The notes below the pieces were generated by a model, which saw nothing but the letters and a program-made list of their open reading frames with translations, searched no databases and had not been told where the DNA came from. Below are positions 1 to 8,489 of a DNA stretch of 42,682 nt, piece after piece. Numbering within the stretch: the first letter of the stretch is position 1; the number at the start of each line of letters is the position of its first letter. Source of the DNA: GCA-2861595 sp035526335 (lineage in GTDB: Bacteria; Actinomycetota; Acidimicrobiia; Acidimicrobiales; GCA-2861595); NCBI GenBank assembly GCA_035526335.1, contig DATLCN010000025.1, positions 1 to 42,682 on the forward strand. The letters run 5' to 3'. Both the position numbers and the translations under genes were made by a program.

Positions 1-1744
1 CGACCGCGGTGAGGTTGGCCGGGTTGGACGACCCGGGGCCCGAGAAGATGTCCTTGACCAGCACCGTGCCCTCCGCGGTGCCGTCGCTCTTCCACAGCTC
101 GGTGCCGTTGGCGCCGGTGAGCGAGCCGTTGGTGGCGGTGAAGAACAGGGTGTTGCCCAGTGCCCGGAGGTTGTCGGGATTGCTGGACGCGGTGCCCGGG
201 TTGATGTCCTTGACCAGCACGGTGCCCTCCGCGGTGCCGTCGCTCTTCCACAGCTCGATGCCGTTGGCGGGCGCAACCGATCCGTTGGTGGCGGCGAAGA
301 ACACGGTGTTGCCGACCGCGGTGTAGCGGACCGGCGAGGAGTCCCCGGTACCGGCATTGATGTCCCTCAGCATCAGGGCCTCGTCGAGGGTGACGACGAT
401 GGTGACGAGCCCGGTGTCGCTCAGGCCGGTACCGTCGCTGACTTCGTAGGTGAAGGTGTCGGTGCCCAGGAAGTTGGCGTCGGGGGCGTAGGTGAACGAC
501 CCGTCGGCGTTCAGGGTGACGGTGCCGTTGGCGGGGTCGCTGGCCGAGCCGGCGCTCAGGATGGTCCCTGGGTCGGCGTCGGTGTCGTTGGCCAGCACTC
601 CGGGGGCGGCCACCGTCAACGGGGTGTCCTCCTCGGCGTCGTAGGCGTCGTCGCCGGCCACGGGGGCGTCGGGAACAGGCGTGACCGTGATGGTGATGAG
701 CCCGGTGGCGTTGGCGCCCCTGGCGTCACGGGCTAGATAGGTGAAGGTGTCGGTCCCGAAGAAATTGGGGTCCGGTGTGTAGGTGAACGACCCGTCGGGA
801 TTGAGGGTGGCGCTGCCGTTGGGAGGCTCGCCGGGGAAGGTGTGGACTAAACCGGCCGACTGCGCCGGGGCCTTGCTGGCGGTCAGTGGGTCGCCGTCGG
901 GGTCGGTGTCGTTGCCCAGCACGCCGGGTGCGGCCACGGTCAGCGGTGTGTCCTCGGCCGTGCTGAAGGCGTCGGCCAGGGCCACCGGAGCGGCATTCGG
1001 AGCCGTCGACGTGAGGCCGCAGGTCGACTGGCCGACGATCAGTTCGCCGACGGCCGTAGGCCCGATCAGGAACAGGTGGGCGGCGTCGACGGTGATCGAG
1101 TCGGCATTGACCACCTGCTCATTGAAGACCCAGCGGAAGGTGTCCGTCGTGTTGCCGATGTGGAGGTGGCCCTCGTAGGTCGTGTTGGGGGCCGGGCGGG
1201 CCGGTAGGGTCACGTCGACCGGCGGGTGGTCCGGGGTCGCGTTGGTGGGGTCCTCGTCGCCGTTGTCGACCTGCAGCGTGCCGGTGTTGATGGTGGTCGA
1301 GCCGCTGACGGCGGTCTCCGACGCCGTGCAGCTGCTGGCCAGGGAGGCCGCGGTGAACGTCTCCTGACCGGAGGCGTTGACCTTCAGGACGTTCGTCGAG
1401 CTGGTCACGGAACCGTTCGGCCCGGTCCTCCCCGCGGTGCTGACGTCGAGTGGACCGGAGCTGAAGATGGTGGCGGGACCGACGTCGAACCTGGCAGAGG
1501 GCTCGGTGGCAGTCTGGGGGCTGTTCGATGCGTCGGGCGCCAGCGTCACCGTGGGAGTCGGTCCCTTGGAGGTCGGGGGCCCGCGGAAGAGGGAGACGCT
1601 GCCGTAGAAGCCGTAGGCGCTGCCTTTCACCGCGGTCGCGTCGGCTTGGGCCGATCCCTGCCCGAAACCGGTCATCAGCATCGCCGAGCTGACGAGTGCG
1701 GCGACGATGCGACCGCCAGGAACACCACTGCGTGCTTGAAACAT
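1..1744 (-). CDS. Secreted repeat protein, N-terminal part (beta-sandwich + ELWxxDGT repeats), cut by window edge
   Basis: The frame is open from the ATG at 1744 to base 1, so about 581 residues are visible and the C-terminus is missing. Residues 1-35 look like a Sec signal peptide: short basic start (MFQARSGVPGGR), hydrophobic AALVSSAMLMTGF, then a small-residue cleavage region. About 220 residues of unassigned Thr/Ser-rich sequence follow. Next come two tandem cadherin/VCBS-like modules (each with EDTPLTVAAPGVL, NDTD and DGSFTYxPDxNFxGTDTFTY), then at least two ELWKSDGTAEGTVLVKDI repeats of the ELWxxDGT type. Such repeats occur in large extracellular, probably calcium-binding or adhesive proteins. 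The function is inferred only from this architecture. No partner gene is adjacent. Confidence 0.85.
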   Translation of the reverse strand, partial: MFQARSGVPGGRIVAALVSSAMLMTGFGQGSAQADATAVKGSAYGFYGSVSLFRGPPTSKGPTPTVTLAPDASNSPQTATEPSARFDVGPATIFSSGPLDVSTAGRTGPNGSVTSSTNVLKVNASGQETFTAASLASSCTASETAVSGSTTINTGTLQVDNGDEDPTNATPDHPPVDVTLPARPAPNTTYEGHLHIGNTTDTFRWVFNEQVVNADSITVDAAHLFLIGPTAVGELIVGQSTCGLTSTAPNAAPVALADAFSTAEDTPLTVAAPGVLGNDTDPDGDPLTASKAPAQSAGLVHTFPGEPPNGSATLNPDGSFTYTPDPNFFGTDTFTYLARDARGANATGLITITVTPVPDAPVAGDDAYDAEEDTPLTVAAPGVLANDTDADPGTILSAGSASDPANGTVTLNADGSFTYAPDANFLGTDTFTYEVSDGTGLSDTGLVTIVVTLDEALMLRDINAGTGDSSPVRYTAVGNTVFFAATNGSVAPANGIELWKSDGTAEGTVLVKDINPGTASSNPDNLRALGNTLFFTATNGSLTGANGTELWKSDGTAEGTVLVKDIFSGPGSSNPANLTAV

Positions 1745-2150
1745 ACGACGTTCCTCTCCCTTGTGGACGTCCATCTGGAACGACCAGCCCCACCTGATTA
1801 TACGTCGTGCCCTGGTCATCATGTCCCGACCCCGCCTCTTGTAGAGCCCGCAGGCTCGTCGTGTGTGAGTAGTTCGACATCACCAGTGTGACGACCTCCG
1901 CCCCGGATTACATCGGTCACCTGACCTATATCGAGGCTTGAAACGGGCCTGGAACGCCCTGAAACGTACGAAAAGGTACGAAGTGTCAGCGATGGGCCAC
2001 TCTTTCGACGCAATCTGCAGGCGCTCATTCCCTCCCGCTGGATGAAATCTCGTGAGTGGTCCGCCGACGTGGCTGGCCGGTCCCATTTTCCCCCCGCTCA
2101 GGGTGGGGCGCAGCCCCCGGTTACTCAGAAGATTCGTTTGCAAAAAGTGC
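1745..2150. other. Intergenic region upstream of the secreted protein and the mannosidase
   Basis: No convincing gene lies here; open frames on either strand lack recognisable protein content. It holds the upstream region of the leftward secreted protein and, at 1966-1985, a short 10-bp direct repeat (GTACGAAAAG then GTACGAAGTG). It ends at the promoter with the LexA box. Confidence 0.5.
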
Positions 2151-2179
2151 TTGACTTCGAACGTGTGTTCGAGAATTAT
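2151..2179 (+). promoter_or_regulatory. Candidate SOS promoter: TTGACT / AATTAT with a LexA box in the spacer
   Basis: TTGACT (2151-2156) and AATTAT (2174-2179) are 17 bases apart. The spacer contains TCGAACGTGTGTTCGA (2157-2172), a perfect match to the CGAAC-N4-GTTCG LexA box of actinobacteria and other Gram-positives. LexA bound here would occlude RNA polymerase. The only rightward gene downstream is the GH38 mannosidase. Confidence 0.7.
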
Positions 2180-2260
2180 CGATCGGCGGCTTTTCGGCGG
2201 GGACCTGTTCACCCAGCGTGTGGGTACCGGAGTGGGCACCCTTGTCGTAAGCGAAGCGCC

Positions 2261-2266
2261 TAGCGT
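2261..2266 (+). promoter_or_regulatory. -10 hexamer of a leaderless promoter for the mannosidase
   Basis: TAGCGT is followed by 7 bases and then an in-frame GTG at 2274, the TANNNT-N6/8-start geometry of leaderless actinobacterial mRNAs. It would be a second promoter about 90 bases downstream of the LexA-box promoter. No good -35 is seen. Confidence 0.45.
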
Positions 2267-2273
2267 GGCCGAC

Positions 2274-4961
2274 GTGGAAGAGGTTCCCGCAGGTGAGAAG
2301 CTAGTTCGCACCGTCGCCATAGTCCCCCATACACACTGGGACCGCGAGTGGTACGCCCCCTTCCAGACCTTCCGCCTCCGCCTCGTCGATCTGCTCGACG
2401 AGTTCCTGCCGCTTCTGGAGACCGACCTGGGCTACGCCCGCTTCCTGCTCGACGGGCAGATGGCGGTGGTCGACGACTACCTCGAGGTGCGCCCTGAGGC
2501 CGAGGCCACGCTGCGCCGGCTGGCCGCCGGCGGTCGGGTGACCATGGGCCCGTGGTACATCCTCATGGACGAGTTCTGCGTCTCGGGCGAGACCATCGTG
2601 CGCAACCTGCAGATGGGGATGGCGAGGGCGGCCGCCTTCGGGGGCGCCTCCACCGTCGGCTACCTGCCCGACATGTTCGGCCACATCGCCCAGATGCCCC
2701 AGATCCTGGCCCAGGCCGGCCTCCACCACGCCGTCGTGTGGCGCGGTGTTCCGTCCGACGTCGACCGCTCCGCCTTCTGGTGGTCCGCCCCGGACGGATC
2801 CACGGTCAGGGCCGAATACCTCCTCACCGGCTACGGCAACGGTGCCGCCATCCCCGACGACGCCAAGGCCCTCGTCGGCCGCGTCACCGCCCACGAAGCG
2901 GAGCTGGAGCGGTTCCTCTTCGACCGCCCGCAAGGCGGCATCCTCTTCATGAACGGCACGGACCATCAGGTGCCCCAGCCCTGGCTGGGAAGGGTGGTGG
3001 CCGAAGCCAACCAGATCCAGGACGACTACCGCTTCGAGGTGACCTCCCTCGGCGAGTACCTCCCCACCGCACCCACCGAGGGGCTGCCGTCCTGGCGGGG
3101 CGAGCTCCGCTCCAGCGCCAGGGCCAACCTGCTCATGGGCGTGACGTCCAACCGCGTCGACGTCAAGCAGGCGGCGGCCCGCACCGAGCGGGTCCTGGAG
3201 CGGATGGCCGAGCCGCTGTGTGCCCTGTTCCTGCCTGCGGATCGGTGGCCGTCCTCGTTGCTCGACCTGGCCTGGAAGGAGGTCGTCCGCAATTCGGCCC
3301 ACGACTCCATCTGCGCCTGCTCCGCCGACGAGGTGGGGAAGGCGGTGCTCCACCGCTTCGCCGAGGCAGGGCAGATCGCCGGCGGGCTCGCCGGCCGCGC
3401 TCTGGCGGCGTTGGGGTCCTCGATGGCCGAGGCCGGCCCCGTGGTGGTCAATCCATCGGCCCGTACCCGCGGCGGGCTGGTGGAGCTCACTCTTGCCGGC
3501 GAAGGCGGCGCGGCCGACAAGTCCGTTCAGGTTCTGGAGGAGCGGCCGGCGGTGCTGGCCGACCTCGCCCTCACCGGCCGCGAGCTTGGTGGGTTCCTGG
3601 GCCAGATCCGCAGCCAGCAGCTCGACGACGGCACCTTCGTGAACCGGGTGGAGGTGGAGGAGGGTGACGACGGCATCGACATCGTCCTGCACGCAGGCGC
3701 CGAGCTGCGCACGGAGATGGTCGTGGAGGAGGTCAAGCGCGACCTGTACGCCCGCGCCGGCGCCCGCCCCGACATCGCCTGGCGGGTGCGCATCGAGCAG
3801 CCTCCGAGCCGCAAGGTCCTCGCACGCGTGGAGAACGTGCCCGGTTTCGGCTGGGAGGGGTGGCAGCCGGACGCGCTCGTGGTGGACCCGGTGCGGGTGG
3901 ACGGCGACGGCGCGATGACCAACGGCCTGGTGACGGTGGAGGTGGACCGGAACGACGGCACCTTCGCCATCGATGGCCTCGCCGGGTTCGACCGCCTGGT
4001 GGATGGCGGCGACCACGGTGACACGTACAACTGGTCACCGCCGGAAAACGACGCGATGGTGGACGCACCCTCGGCGATAACCGTCGACGTGGTCGAGCGG
4101 GGACCGTTGAGGGCGCGTCTCTCGCTCCGCCGCACCTTCGTCTGGCCTGAGGAGATCGACGACACGACGCGCGCCCGCACGGGTGGGCGTCGGGTCGTGG
4201 TGACCACGATGCTCGAGTTGAGGGCCGGCGAACGGCTCGTGCGGGTCGACACGGCCTTCGACAACCCCTGCCGGGACCACCGCCTCCGCACCCACTTCCC
4301 CCTTCCGGAGCCGGCGACGACCAGCAGGGCCGAGTGCGCCTTCGCCGTCGTGGAACGGGGCCTGACCGCCGAGGGAGGCCCCACCGAGCAGGGGTTGCCG
4401 ACCTTCCCCTCCCGTCGCTTCGTCCAGGCCGGCGGCCTGACCGTCGTGCACGAAGGCCTTCTCGAGTACGAGTTGGTCGACATCGACAACGAGCGGGCCG
4501 CCACCCTCGCCCTCACCCTCCTTCGCGCCACCGGCATGCTCTCCCGGGTGGAGATGACCACGCGGCCTCTGCCAGCGGGCCCGTCGCACCGCCTCCGCGG
4601 CCCGCAGATGCTCGGGCCCGTCCAGGCCCGCTACGGGCTGAAGGTCGGCGAGGTCGATCCCTTCGCTCTCGTCGACGAGGCTTTCCTCCCGCTCCAGGTG
4701 GTGACCGCCGACGGCGGTGGGCACCGCGCCGGCAAGGGCTCAGCGCTCGAAGTCACAGGTGCCGAAGTCAGCGCTCTCCGGCGAACCACCGGCGGTCTGG
4801 AGCTGCGCCTGTTCAACCCCACCGACCACGGCGTCACCGTTGCCATCGCCGGCGCCGGCACGGGCTGGCTGGTGGACCTGCGAGGTCGCCCCCTCCGACC
4901 CTTCGACGGCTCATTCGAGATGGGGCCGTGGGCCATCGCCACCGCCCACTTGCCGAGCTGA
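2274..4961 (+). CDS. Glycoside hydrolase family 38 alpha-mannosidase
   Basis: The product (895 residues from GTG 2274) is a retaining alpha-mannosidase of family GH38. HTHWDREW near residues 19-26 supplies the first metal ligands (H21, D23). YLPDMFGH carries the expected catalytic nucleophile, D133. NSAHDSICAC (H343, D344) is the third conserved block. The C-terminal half is the all-beta portion typical of the family, and total length fits. No signal peptide is visible, so it is probably cytoplasmic, acting on mannosides or imported glycans. The frame extends upstream to 2052, but homologues begin shortly before the HTHWDREW block; GTG 2274 was chosen because a TAGCGT -10 lies 7 bases upstream. 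GTG 2265 or 2220 are alternatives. An upstream promoter with a perfect LexA box is the odd feature. It converges on gpsA with a 3-base gap. Confidence 0.9.
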   Translation: MEEVPAGEKLVRTVAIVPHTHWDREWYAPFQTFRLRLVDLLDEFLPLLETDLGYARFLLDGQMAVVDDYLEVRPEAEATLRRLAAGGRVTMGPWYILMDEFCVSGETIVRNLQMGMARAAAFGGASTVGYLPDMFGHIAQMPQILAQAGLHHAVVWRGVPSDVDRSAFWWSAPDGSTVRAEYLLTGYGNGAAIPDDAKALVGRVTAHEAELERFLFDRPQGGILFMNGTDHQVPQPWLGRVVAEANQIQDDYRFEVTSLGEYLPTAPTEGLPSWRGELRSSARANLLMGVTSNRVDVKQAAARTERVLERMAEPLCALFLPADRWPSSLLDLAWKEVVRNSAHDSICACSADEVGKAVLHRFAEAGQIAGGLAGRALAALGSSMAEAGPVVVNPSARTRGGLVELTLAGEGGAADKSVQVLEERPAVLADLALTGRELGGFLGQIRSQQLDDGTFVNRVEVEEGDDGIDIVLHAGAELRTEMVVEEVKRDLYARAGARPDIAWRVRIEQPPSRKVLARVENVPGFGWEGWQPDALVVDPVRVDGDGAMTNGLVTVEVDRNDGTFAIDGLAGFDRLVDGGDHGDTYNWSPPENDAMVDAPSAITVDVVERGPLRARLSLRRTFVWPEEIDDTTRARTGGRRVVVTTMLELRAGERLVRVDTAFDNPCRDHRLRTHFPLPEPATTSRAECAFAVVERGLTAEGGPTEQGLPTFPSRRFVQAGGLTVVHEGLLEYELVDIDNERAATLALTLLRATGMLSRVEMTTRPLPAGPSHRLRGPQMLGPVQARYGLKVGEVDPFALVDEAFLPLQVVTADGGGHRAGKGSALEVTGAEVSALRRTTGGLELRLFNPTDHGVTVAIAGAGTGWLVDLRGRPLRPFDGSFEMGPWAIATAHLPS

Positions 4962-4964
4962 TCC

Positions 4965-5954
4965 TCACAGCTCGGCCTTGACCCCCCGCCGCATGAGGGC
5001 GGGCAGGACATCGGCCGGCTTCCTTCCGTCGTAGAGCACCGCCACCACCTGTTCGGAGATCGGCACCTCCACACCGGCCGCCGCGGCCAGCTCCACCACC
5101 GCCGGCGCCGAGTTCACACCCTCGGCCACCATCCTCATCCCCGATACGACCTCGTCCATGCTGCGACCCTTGCCCAGCTCCTCCCCCACGTGGCGGTTCC
5201 GGCTGTGCCGTGAGATGCACGTTGCCACCAGGTCCCCCATACCCGCGAGGCCGGCGAAGGTCGAGGGCCGGCCGCCGAGGTGCTCACCCACACGGGTCAG
5301 CTCGGCCAGACCCCGGGTGATCAGGGCCGCCTTTGTGCTGTCGCCGAAGCCCATCCCGTCGGCCATGCCGGAGGCGATGGCGATGACGTTCTTGAGCGCT
5401 CCGGCCACTTCGCAGCCCAGGACGTCGGAGTTGGTGTACACCCTGAAAGCGGAGGTGGAGAACAGCTGCTGCAGCTCTGTAGCCAGAGCAGGATCCGCCA
5501 TGGCCAGCACGCTCGCCGTCGGGTGTCCGGCAAGGATCTCACCCGCGAAGTTCGGACCGGTCAGCACCCCCGCCGGCCTTCCCGGCGCCATCTCAACCAC
5601 GATCTCCGACATCCGCCGGCGGGACTTCTGCTCGAGGCCCTTTGCCAGGCTCACCACCGGGGTACCCATCGGGATGAACGCGGCGGCATCGGCAAGGACG
5701 CCGCGAAAGCCGAGCGAGGGAACGGCCATAACGACCACGCCGGCGCCGTAGAGCGCTTCCTCCAGCGAAGCGGTGCACACCAGGTCCTGCGGCAGCTCAT
5801 CCTTCGGCAGGTAGTCGGCGTTGCGCCCCGTCCGTCGGATGACGTCGGCCAGCGCCGGCCGGCGGGCCCACAGCGTGGTGGCAGCCCTGGCCGATGTCAG
5901 GGCGGCGAAGGTGGTTCCCCACGAGCCAGCCCCCAGTACGGCAACCCGCATCAC
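4965..5954 (-). CDS. gpsA: NAD(P)H-dependent glycerol-3-phosphate dehydrogenase
   Basis: The enzyme reduces dihydroxyacetone phosphate to sn-glycerol 3-phosphate for phospholipid synthesis; it is cytosolic. The 329-residue length is normal. The N-terminal Rossmann motif is VAVLGAGSWGTTFAAL, followed by SLAKGLE, LTGPNFAGEI, and the catalytic block CEVAGALKNVIAIASGMADG with its conserved lysine; FAGLAGMGDLVATCIS is the C-terminal signature. Start: GTG 5954 lies 6 bases after the -10 TAGCTT (5961-5966), which supports a leaderless message; ATG 5951 immediately follows and has GGGAG upstream. It is transcribed divergently from the metallophosphoesterase. Confidence 0.95.
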   Translation of the reverse strand: MMRVAVLGAGSWGTTFAALTSARAATTLWARRPALADVIRRTGRNADYLPKDELPQDLVCTASLEEALYGAGVVVMAVPSLGFRGVLADAAAFIPMGTPVVSLAKGLEQKSRRRMSEIVVEMAPGRPAGVLTGPNFAGEILAGHPTASVLAMADPALATELQQLFSTSAFRVYTNSDVLGCEVAGALKNVIAIASGMADGMGFGDSTKAALITRGLAELTRVGEHLGGRPSTFAGLAGMGDLVATCISRHSRNRHVGEELGKGRSMDEVVSGMRMVAEGVNSAPAVVELAAAAGVEVPISEQVVAVLYDGRKPADVLPALMRRGVKAEL

Positions 5955-5960
5955 GCTCCC

Positions 5961-5986
5961 AAGCTAGAGGGCGGTGGCCTTACACT
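5961..5986. promoter_or_regulatory. Back-to-back leaderless promoters of gpsA and the metallophosphoesterase
   Basis: On the minus strand TAGCTT (5961-5966) precedes GTG 5954 by 6 bases. On the plus strand TACACT (5981-5986) precedes GTG 5995 by 8 bases. The two start codons are only about 40 bp apart, so the polymerase footprints must overlap. Confidence 0.55.
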
Positions 5987-5994
5987 CGACCGTC

Positions 5995-6837
5995 GTGGCC
6001 CGGGAGGCATTCGTCATCGCGCAGCTCTCGGACCTGCACTGCGGGTCGCCGTACTTCGACGGCGTCCTGTTGGAGGCGGCGATCCGGGAGACCATCGCCG
6101 TGGCGCCCGATCTGGTGGTGATCGGCGGCGACCTCACCGCCGAGGGCTACGCCGGCGAGTTCCGCCAGGCCCAGGAGTTCCTCGAACCGTTGTTCGAGGT
6201 CGGGCTGCGGGTGCTCGTGATCCCGGGCAACCACGACTCCAAGAACGTGGGATACCTGCATTTCCGGGACACGTTCGGCAGCGGCGAGGGAGCCGGAAAA
6301 GGTGACTCCATGCTCCACGTGGTCGGGGGCGGTGACCTGGCCATGCGGGTGGTGGCCATCGACAGCTCGAAGCCGGATCTGGCCGAGGGGGAGGTGGGCC
6401 GGGAACGATACGACTGGATCCGTCACCAGTTCGACGCCCAGGCCGACGTGCGCACGTTCGTTCTCCACCACCACCTCGTCCCCGTCCCCGGGACGGGACG
6501 CGAGCGCAACACGGTCTGGGACTCGGGGGACGTTCTGGCCCTGCTCCACAGCCTGGACGTGCATCTCGTGCTCTCCGGCCACAAGCACGTTCCCCACGTG
6601 TGGCTGCTCAACGGCGTGCTGATCGTGAACTCCGGAACCGTCTCGTCCTACCGCGTCCGCGGCTACACCCGTCCCTCCTACAACATTCTGGAGGTCACGG
6701 AGGACACGATCAAGGTGACCCTCAAGTACCCGGCGACGGGCGAGCGCCTGGCCGCGCAACTCGACCGCACGACCATGCGGCTCGACACCAACCCCGAGCT
6801 GGCCGGCATGTTCTCGAAGACGACATGGAGGCCGTGA
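5995..6837 (+). CDS. Calcineurin-like metallophosphoesterase
   Basis: A dinuclear metal phosphoesterase of 280 residues. Motifs in order: QLSDLHCG (D-x-H), VIGGDLTAEG (GDxx), PGNHDSKN (GNHD), LHHHLVP, and SGHKHVPH (GHxH), so all metal ligands are present. The substrate cannot be told from sequence; cyclic nucleotides or phosphodiesters are typical for the family. Start: GTG 5995 was chosen over GTG 5974 because TACACT lies 8 bases upstream and the conserved fold begins within 6 residues; GTG 5974 has an AGAGGG possible ribosome-binding site. It is followed 4 bases later by a small ABM-like gene and then cofC, so it heads a short operon. Confidence 0.85.
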   Translation: MAREAFVIAQLSDLHCGSPYFDGVLLEAAIRETIAVAPDLVVIGGDLTAEGYAGEFRQAQEFLEPLFEVGLRVLVIPGNHDSKNVGYLHFRDTFGSGEGAGKGDSMLHVVGGGDLAMRVVAIDSSKPDLAEGEVGRERYDWIRHQFDAQADVRTFVLHHHLVPVPGTGRERNTVWDSGDVLALLHSLDVHLVLSGHKHVPHVWLLNGVLIVNSGTVSSYRVRGYTRPSYNILEVTEDTIKVTLKYPATGERLAAQLDRTTMRLDTNPELAGMFSKTTWRP

Positions 6838-6841
6838 GCGA

Positions 6842-7150
6842 ATGACCCAGGTGCTGCGCATGTTCCAGACCGCCATAGACCCCGGCGACGTGGAAACCCT
6901 GCGCCGGCTGTTCACCGAGGACGTGCTGCCGGTCTACGGCCAGCTCACCGGCTGCCTCGGCATGGAGCTGGTCCTGTGCGTGGGCTCCAGCGCCGGCGGG
7001 CTCGTCGAGGGAGCCGCCGTCTCCCGCTGGTCCAACCTCGAGCATATGGAGAACGCCATCGGTTCCCGTCCCGTTGCCGAGGCCCAGGTGCGGATCCTGC
7101 AACTGCTGCGCCAGGAGCCAGTGATAAGGGTATTCGAAGTGCTGGCGTGA
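6842..7150 (+). CDS. Small ABM-like (dimeric alpha/beta barrel) protein
   Basis: 102 residues without transmembrane or signal sequence. The pattern MTQVLRMFQTAIDPGDVETL ... GCLGMELVLCVG ... AVSRWSNLEHMENAI resembles the antibiotic-biosynthesis-monooxygenase / dimeric ferredoxin-like barrel fold. This is a weak fold-level assignment, and no catalytic role can be given. It starts 4 bases after the metallophosphoesterase stop, and its own stop TGA overlaps the GTG of cofC (GTGA), so translational coupling within one operon is likely. Confidence 0.75.
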   Translation: MTQVLRMFQTAIDPGDVETLRRLFTEDVLPVYGQLTGCLGMELVLCVGSSAGGLVEGAAVSRWSNLEHMENAIGSRPVAEAQVRILQLLRQEPVIRVFEVLA

Positions 7151-7722
7151 GCGCGGCCGCGGCGCCGGCATCCCGGGTGGCCGTTCTCGTCCCCGTCAAG
7201 GCCTTCTCCAGCGCCAAGGCACGGCTGGCGCCGGCCATGAACGGCAGACGACGGGAGGCGCTCGTCCGCCGCATGGCCGAGGCGGTGCTGCGGGCGGCGC
7301 GGCCCCTTCCGGTGTCAGTGGTCTGCGACGACCCGGCGGTAGCCGCATGGGCGTCCTCCATGGGCGCCGGCGTCGTTTGGACTCCGGCCCGCGGCCTGAA
7401 CGGCGCCGTCACCCACGGTGTGGCGGTACTGGCCCGGAGCGGCACCACCACCGTCATCGTCGCCCATGCCGATCTGCCGCTTGCGTCCGAGCTGGCACCG
7501 GTCGCCGATTTTGCCGGAGTGACCCTCGTGCCGGACCGGCATGGCGACGGTACGAACGTCGCCGCCGTACCGACGGGAGCGGGATTCCAGTTCTCCTACG
7601 GCCCAGGTTCCTTCCGGCGACACGTGACCGAATGCGAGCGGTTGGGACTCGCCCTCCGCGTGCTGCGCGAACCGCTGTTGAGCTGGGACGTAGACGTCCC
7701 CGCCGATCTGGTCGCGGGATGA
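7147..7722 (+). CDS. cofC: 2-phospho-L-lactate / phosphoenolpyruvate guanylyltransferase (F420 biosynthesis)
   Basis: CofC (FbiD in mycobacteria) activates 2-phospholactate or phosphoenolpyruvate with GTP, an early step of coenzyme F420 assembly. The 191-residue protein has the family start VAVLVPVKAFSSAKARLAP, then the nucleotide-binding fold with VVCDDPAVAAWA, the HADLPLAS block (metal-binding Asp) and LVPDRHGDGTNV, all diagnostic of the CofC nucleotidyltransferase fold. Start: GTG 7147 overlaps the previous stop (GTGA); the frame is open further upstream, but that part is the shadow of the previous gene. The stop TGA overlaps the ATG of the deacetylase gene (ATGA). It implies the organism makes F420. 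Confidence 0.9.
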   Translation: MSAAAAPASRVAVLVPVKAFSSAKARLAPAMNGRRREALVRRMAEAVLRAARPLPVSVVCDDPAVAAWASSMGAGVVWTPARGLNGAVTHGVAVLARSGTTTVIVAHADLPLASELAPVADFAGVTLVPDRHGDGTNVAAVPTGAGFQFSYGPGSFRRHVTECERLGLALRVLREPLLSWDVDVPADLVAG

Positions 7723-8444
7723 ACCTCGACCTGCCCACGCCGGCGAGGGCCATGGCCATCGGGGCCCATCCCGACGATGTGGAATTCGGGTGCGGCGCCA
7801 CCCTCGCCAAGTGGGCCGCCGCCGGCTGCGTCGTTCAACACGTGGTGTGCACCGACGGGTCGAAGGGCTCGTGGGACCCCGACCAGGACACGGCCGAGTT
7901 GGTGGCGCTGCGACGCGGCGAGCAGCGGGCCGCGTCCCGGGCCCTCGGTGGAACCGGCGACGTTGTGTTCCTGGAGTGGCCCGACGGGGAACTCGAGACC
8001 GGCCAACGCCAGCGGTTCCAGGTCGCGTCCTGCATCCGGCGGTTCCGCCCCGAAGTCGTGCTCGGCCACGATCCCTGGAAGCGTTACCGCCTGCACCCGG
8101 ACCACCGCCACGCCGGCTTCCTCGCCACCGACGGCATCGTCGCCGCCCGGGACCCGCACTTCTTCCCGGAGCTGGGGGACCCGCCCCACCGGCCTTCGGC
8201 CCTCCTGCTCTGGGAAGCCGACCAGATCGACCACGTCGAAGACGTCACCGGCTTCGTCCAGACGAAGCTCGCCGCGCTGCTGGAGCATCGCAGCCAACTC
8301 CGTTCCACCATGGGCATACAGGGTGAGGACGCCGGCGGCGGGACCGAGGCGTTCCGGGCGCGGATGCTCGAGCGGTCGGCCGAGCACGGCGGGCTGGCGG
8401 GCGTCACCGACGGCGAAGCCTTCAAGCTGATCACCAAGCTCTGA
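7719..8444 (+). CDS. PIG-L / LmbE family deacetylase
   Basis: A zinc-dependent N-acetylglucosaminyl-type deacetylase fold, 241 residues. The metal motif AHPDDVEFGCG is at residues 16-26 (H17, D20), with the later LHPDHRHAGF supplying the third ligand; VVCTDGSKGSWD is another family block. Substrates in this family include GlcNAc-PI, GlcNAc-inositol of mycothiol synthesis and mycothiol conjugates; which applies here is not visible. ATG 7719 overlaps the cofC stop. It ends the rightward operon and is followed by a strong GC hairpin. Confidence 0.88.
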   Translation: MNLDLPTPARAMAIGAHPDDVEFGCGATLAKWAAAGCVVQHVVCTDGSKGSWDPDQDTAELVALRRGEQRAASRALGGTGDVVFLEWPDGELETGQRQRFQVASCIRRFRPEVVLGHDPWKRYRLHPDHRHAGFLATDGIVAARDPHFFPELGDPPHRPSALLLWEADQIDHVEDVTGFVQTKLAALLEHRSQLRSTMGIQGEDAGGGTEAFRARMLERSAEHGGLAGVTDGEAFKLITKL

Positions 8445-8452
8445 GGCCGGCG

Positions 8453-8484
8453 CCGGGGGTCGTGCCCTCGGGCACCGGCCCCGG
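8453..8484. terminator. GC-rich hairpin between convergent genes
   Basis: The inner stem is GTGCCC (8462-8467) with GGGCAC (8470-8475); the outer stem is CCGGGG (8453-8458) with CCCCGG (8479-8484), with 3-base internal loops. It sits between the stops of the convergent LmbE-like and H1-like genes, so it probably ends both transcripts. There is no T tract, as is usual in high-GC actinobacteria. Confidence 0.6.
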
Positions 8485-8489
8485 ATGAG

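Noticed and set aside
1119..1883. 254-codon frame on the minus strand over the secreted protein
   Set aside because: It is a shadow: Arg/Gln/His-rich translation without fold-like patterns, and it overlaps the in-frame secreted repeat protein, whose frame shows a signal peptide and repeats.
1966..1985. 10-bp direct repeat GTACGAAAAG / GTACGAAGTG
   Set aside because: Short and imperfect; no link to a gene start could be made.
2301..4016. 571-codon minus-strand frame opposite the mannosidase
   Set aside because: It mirrors the GH38 gene; composition is of the antisense type (His/Gly/Ala/Val-rich) with no recognisable domain.
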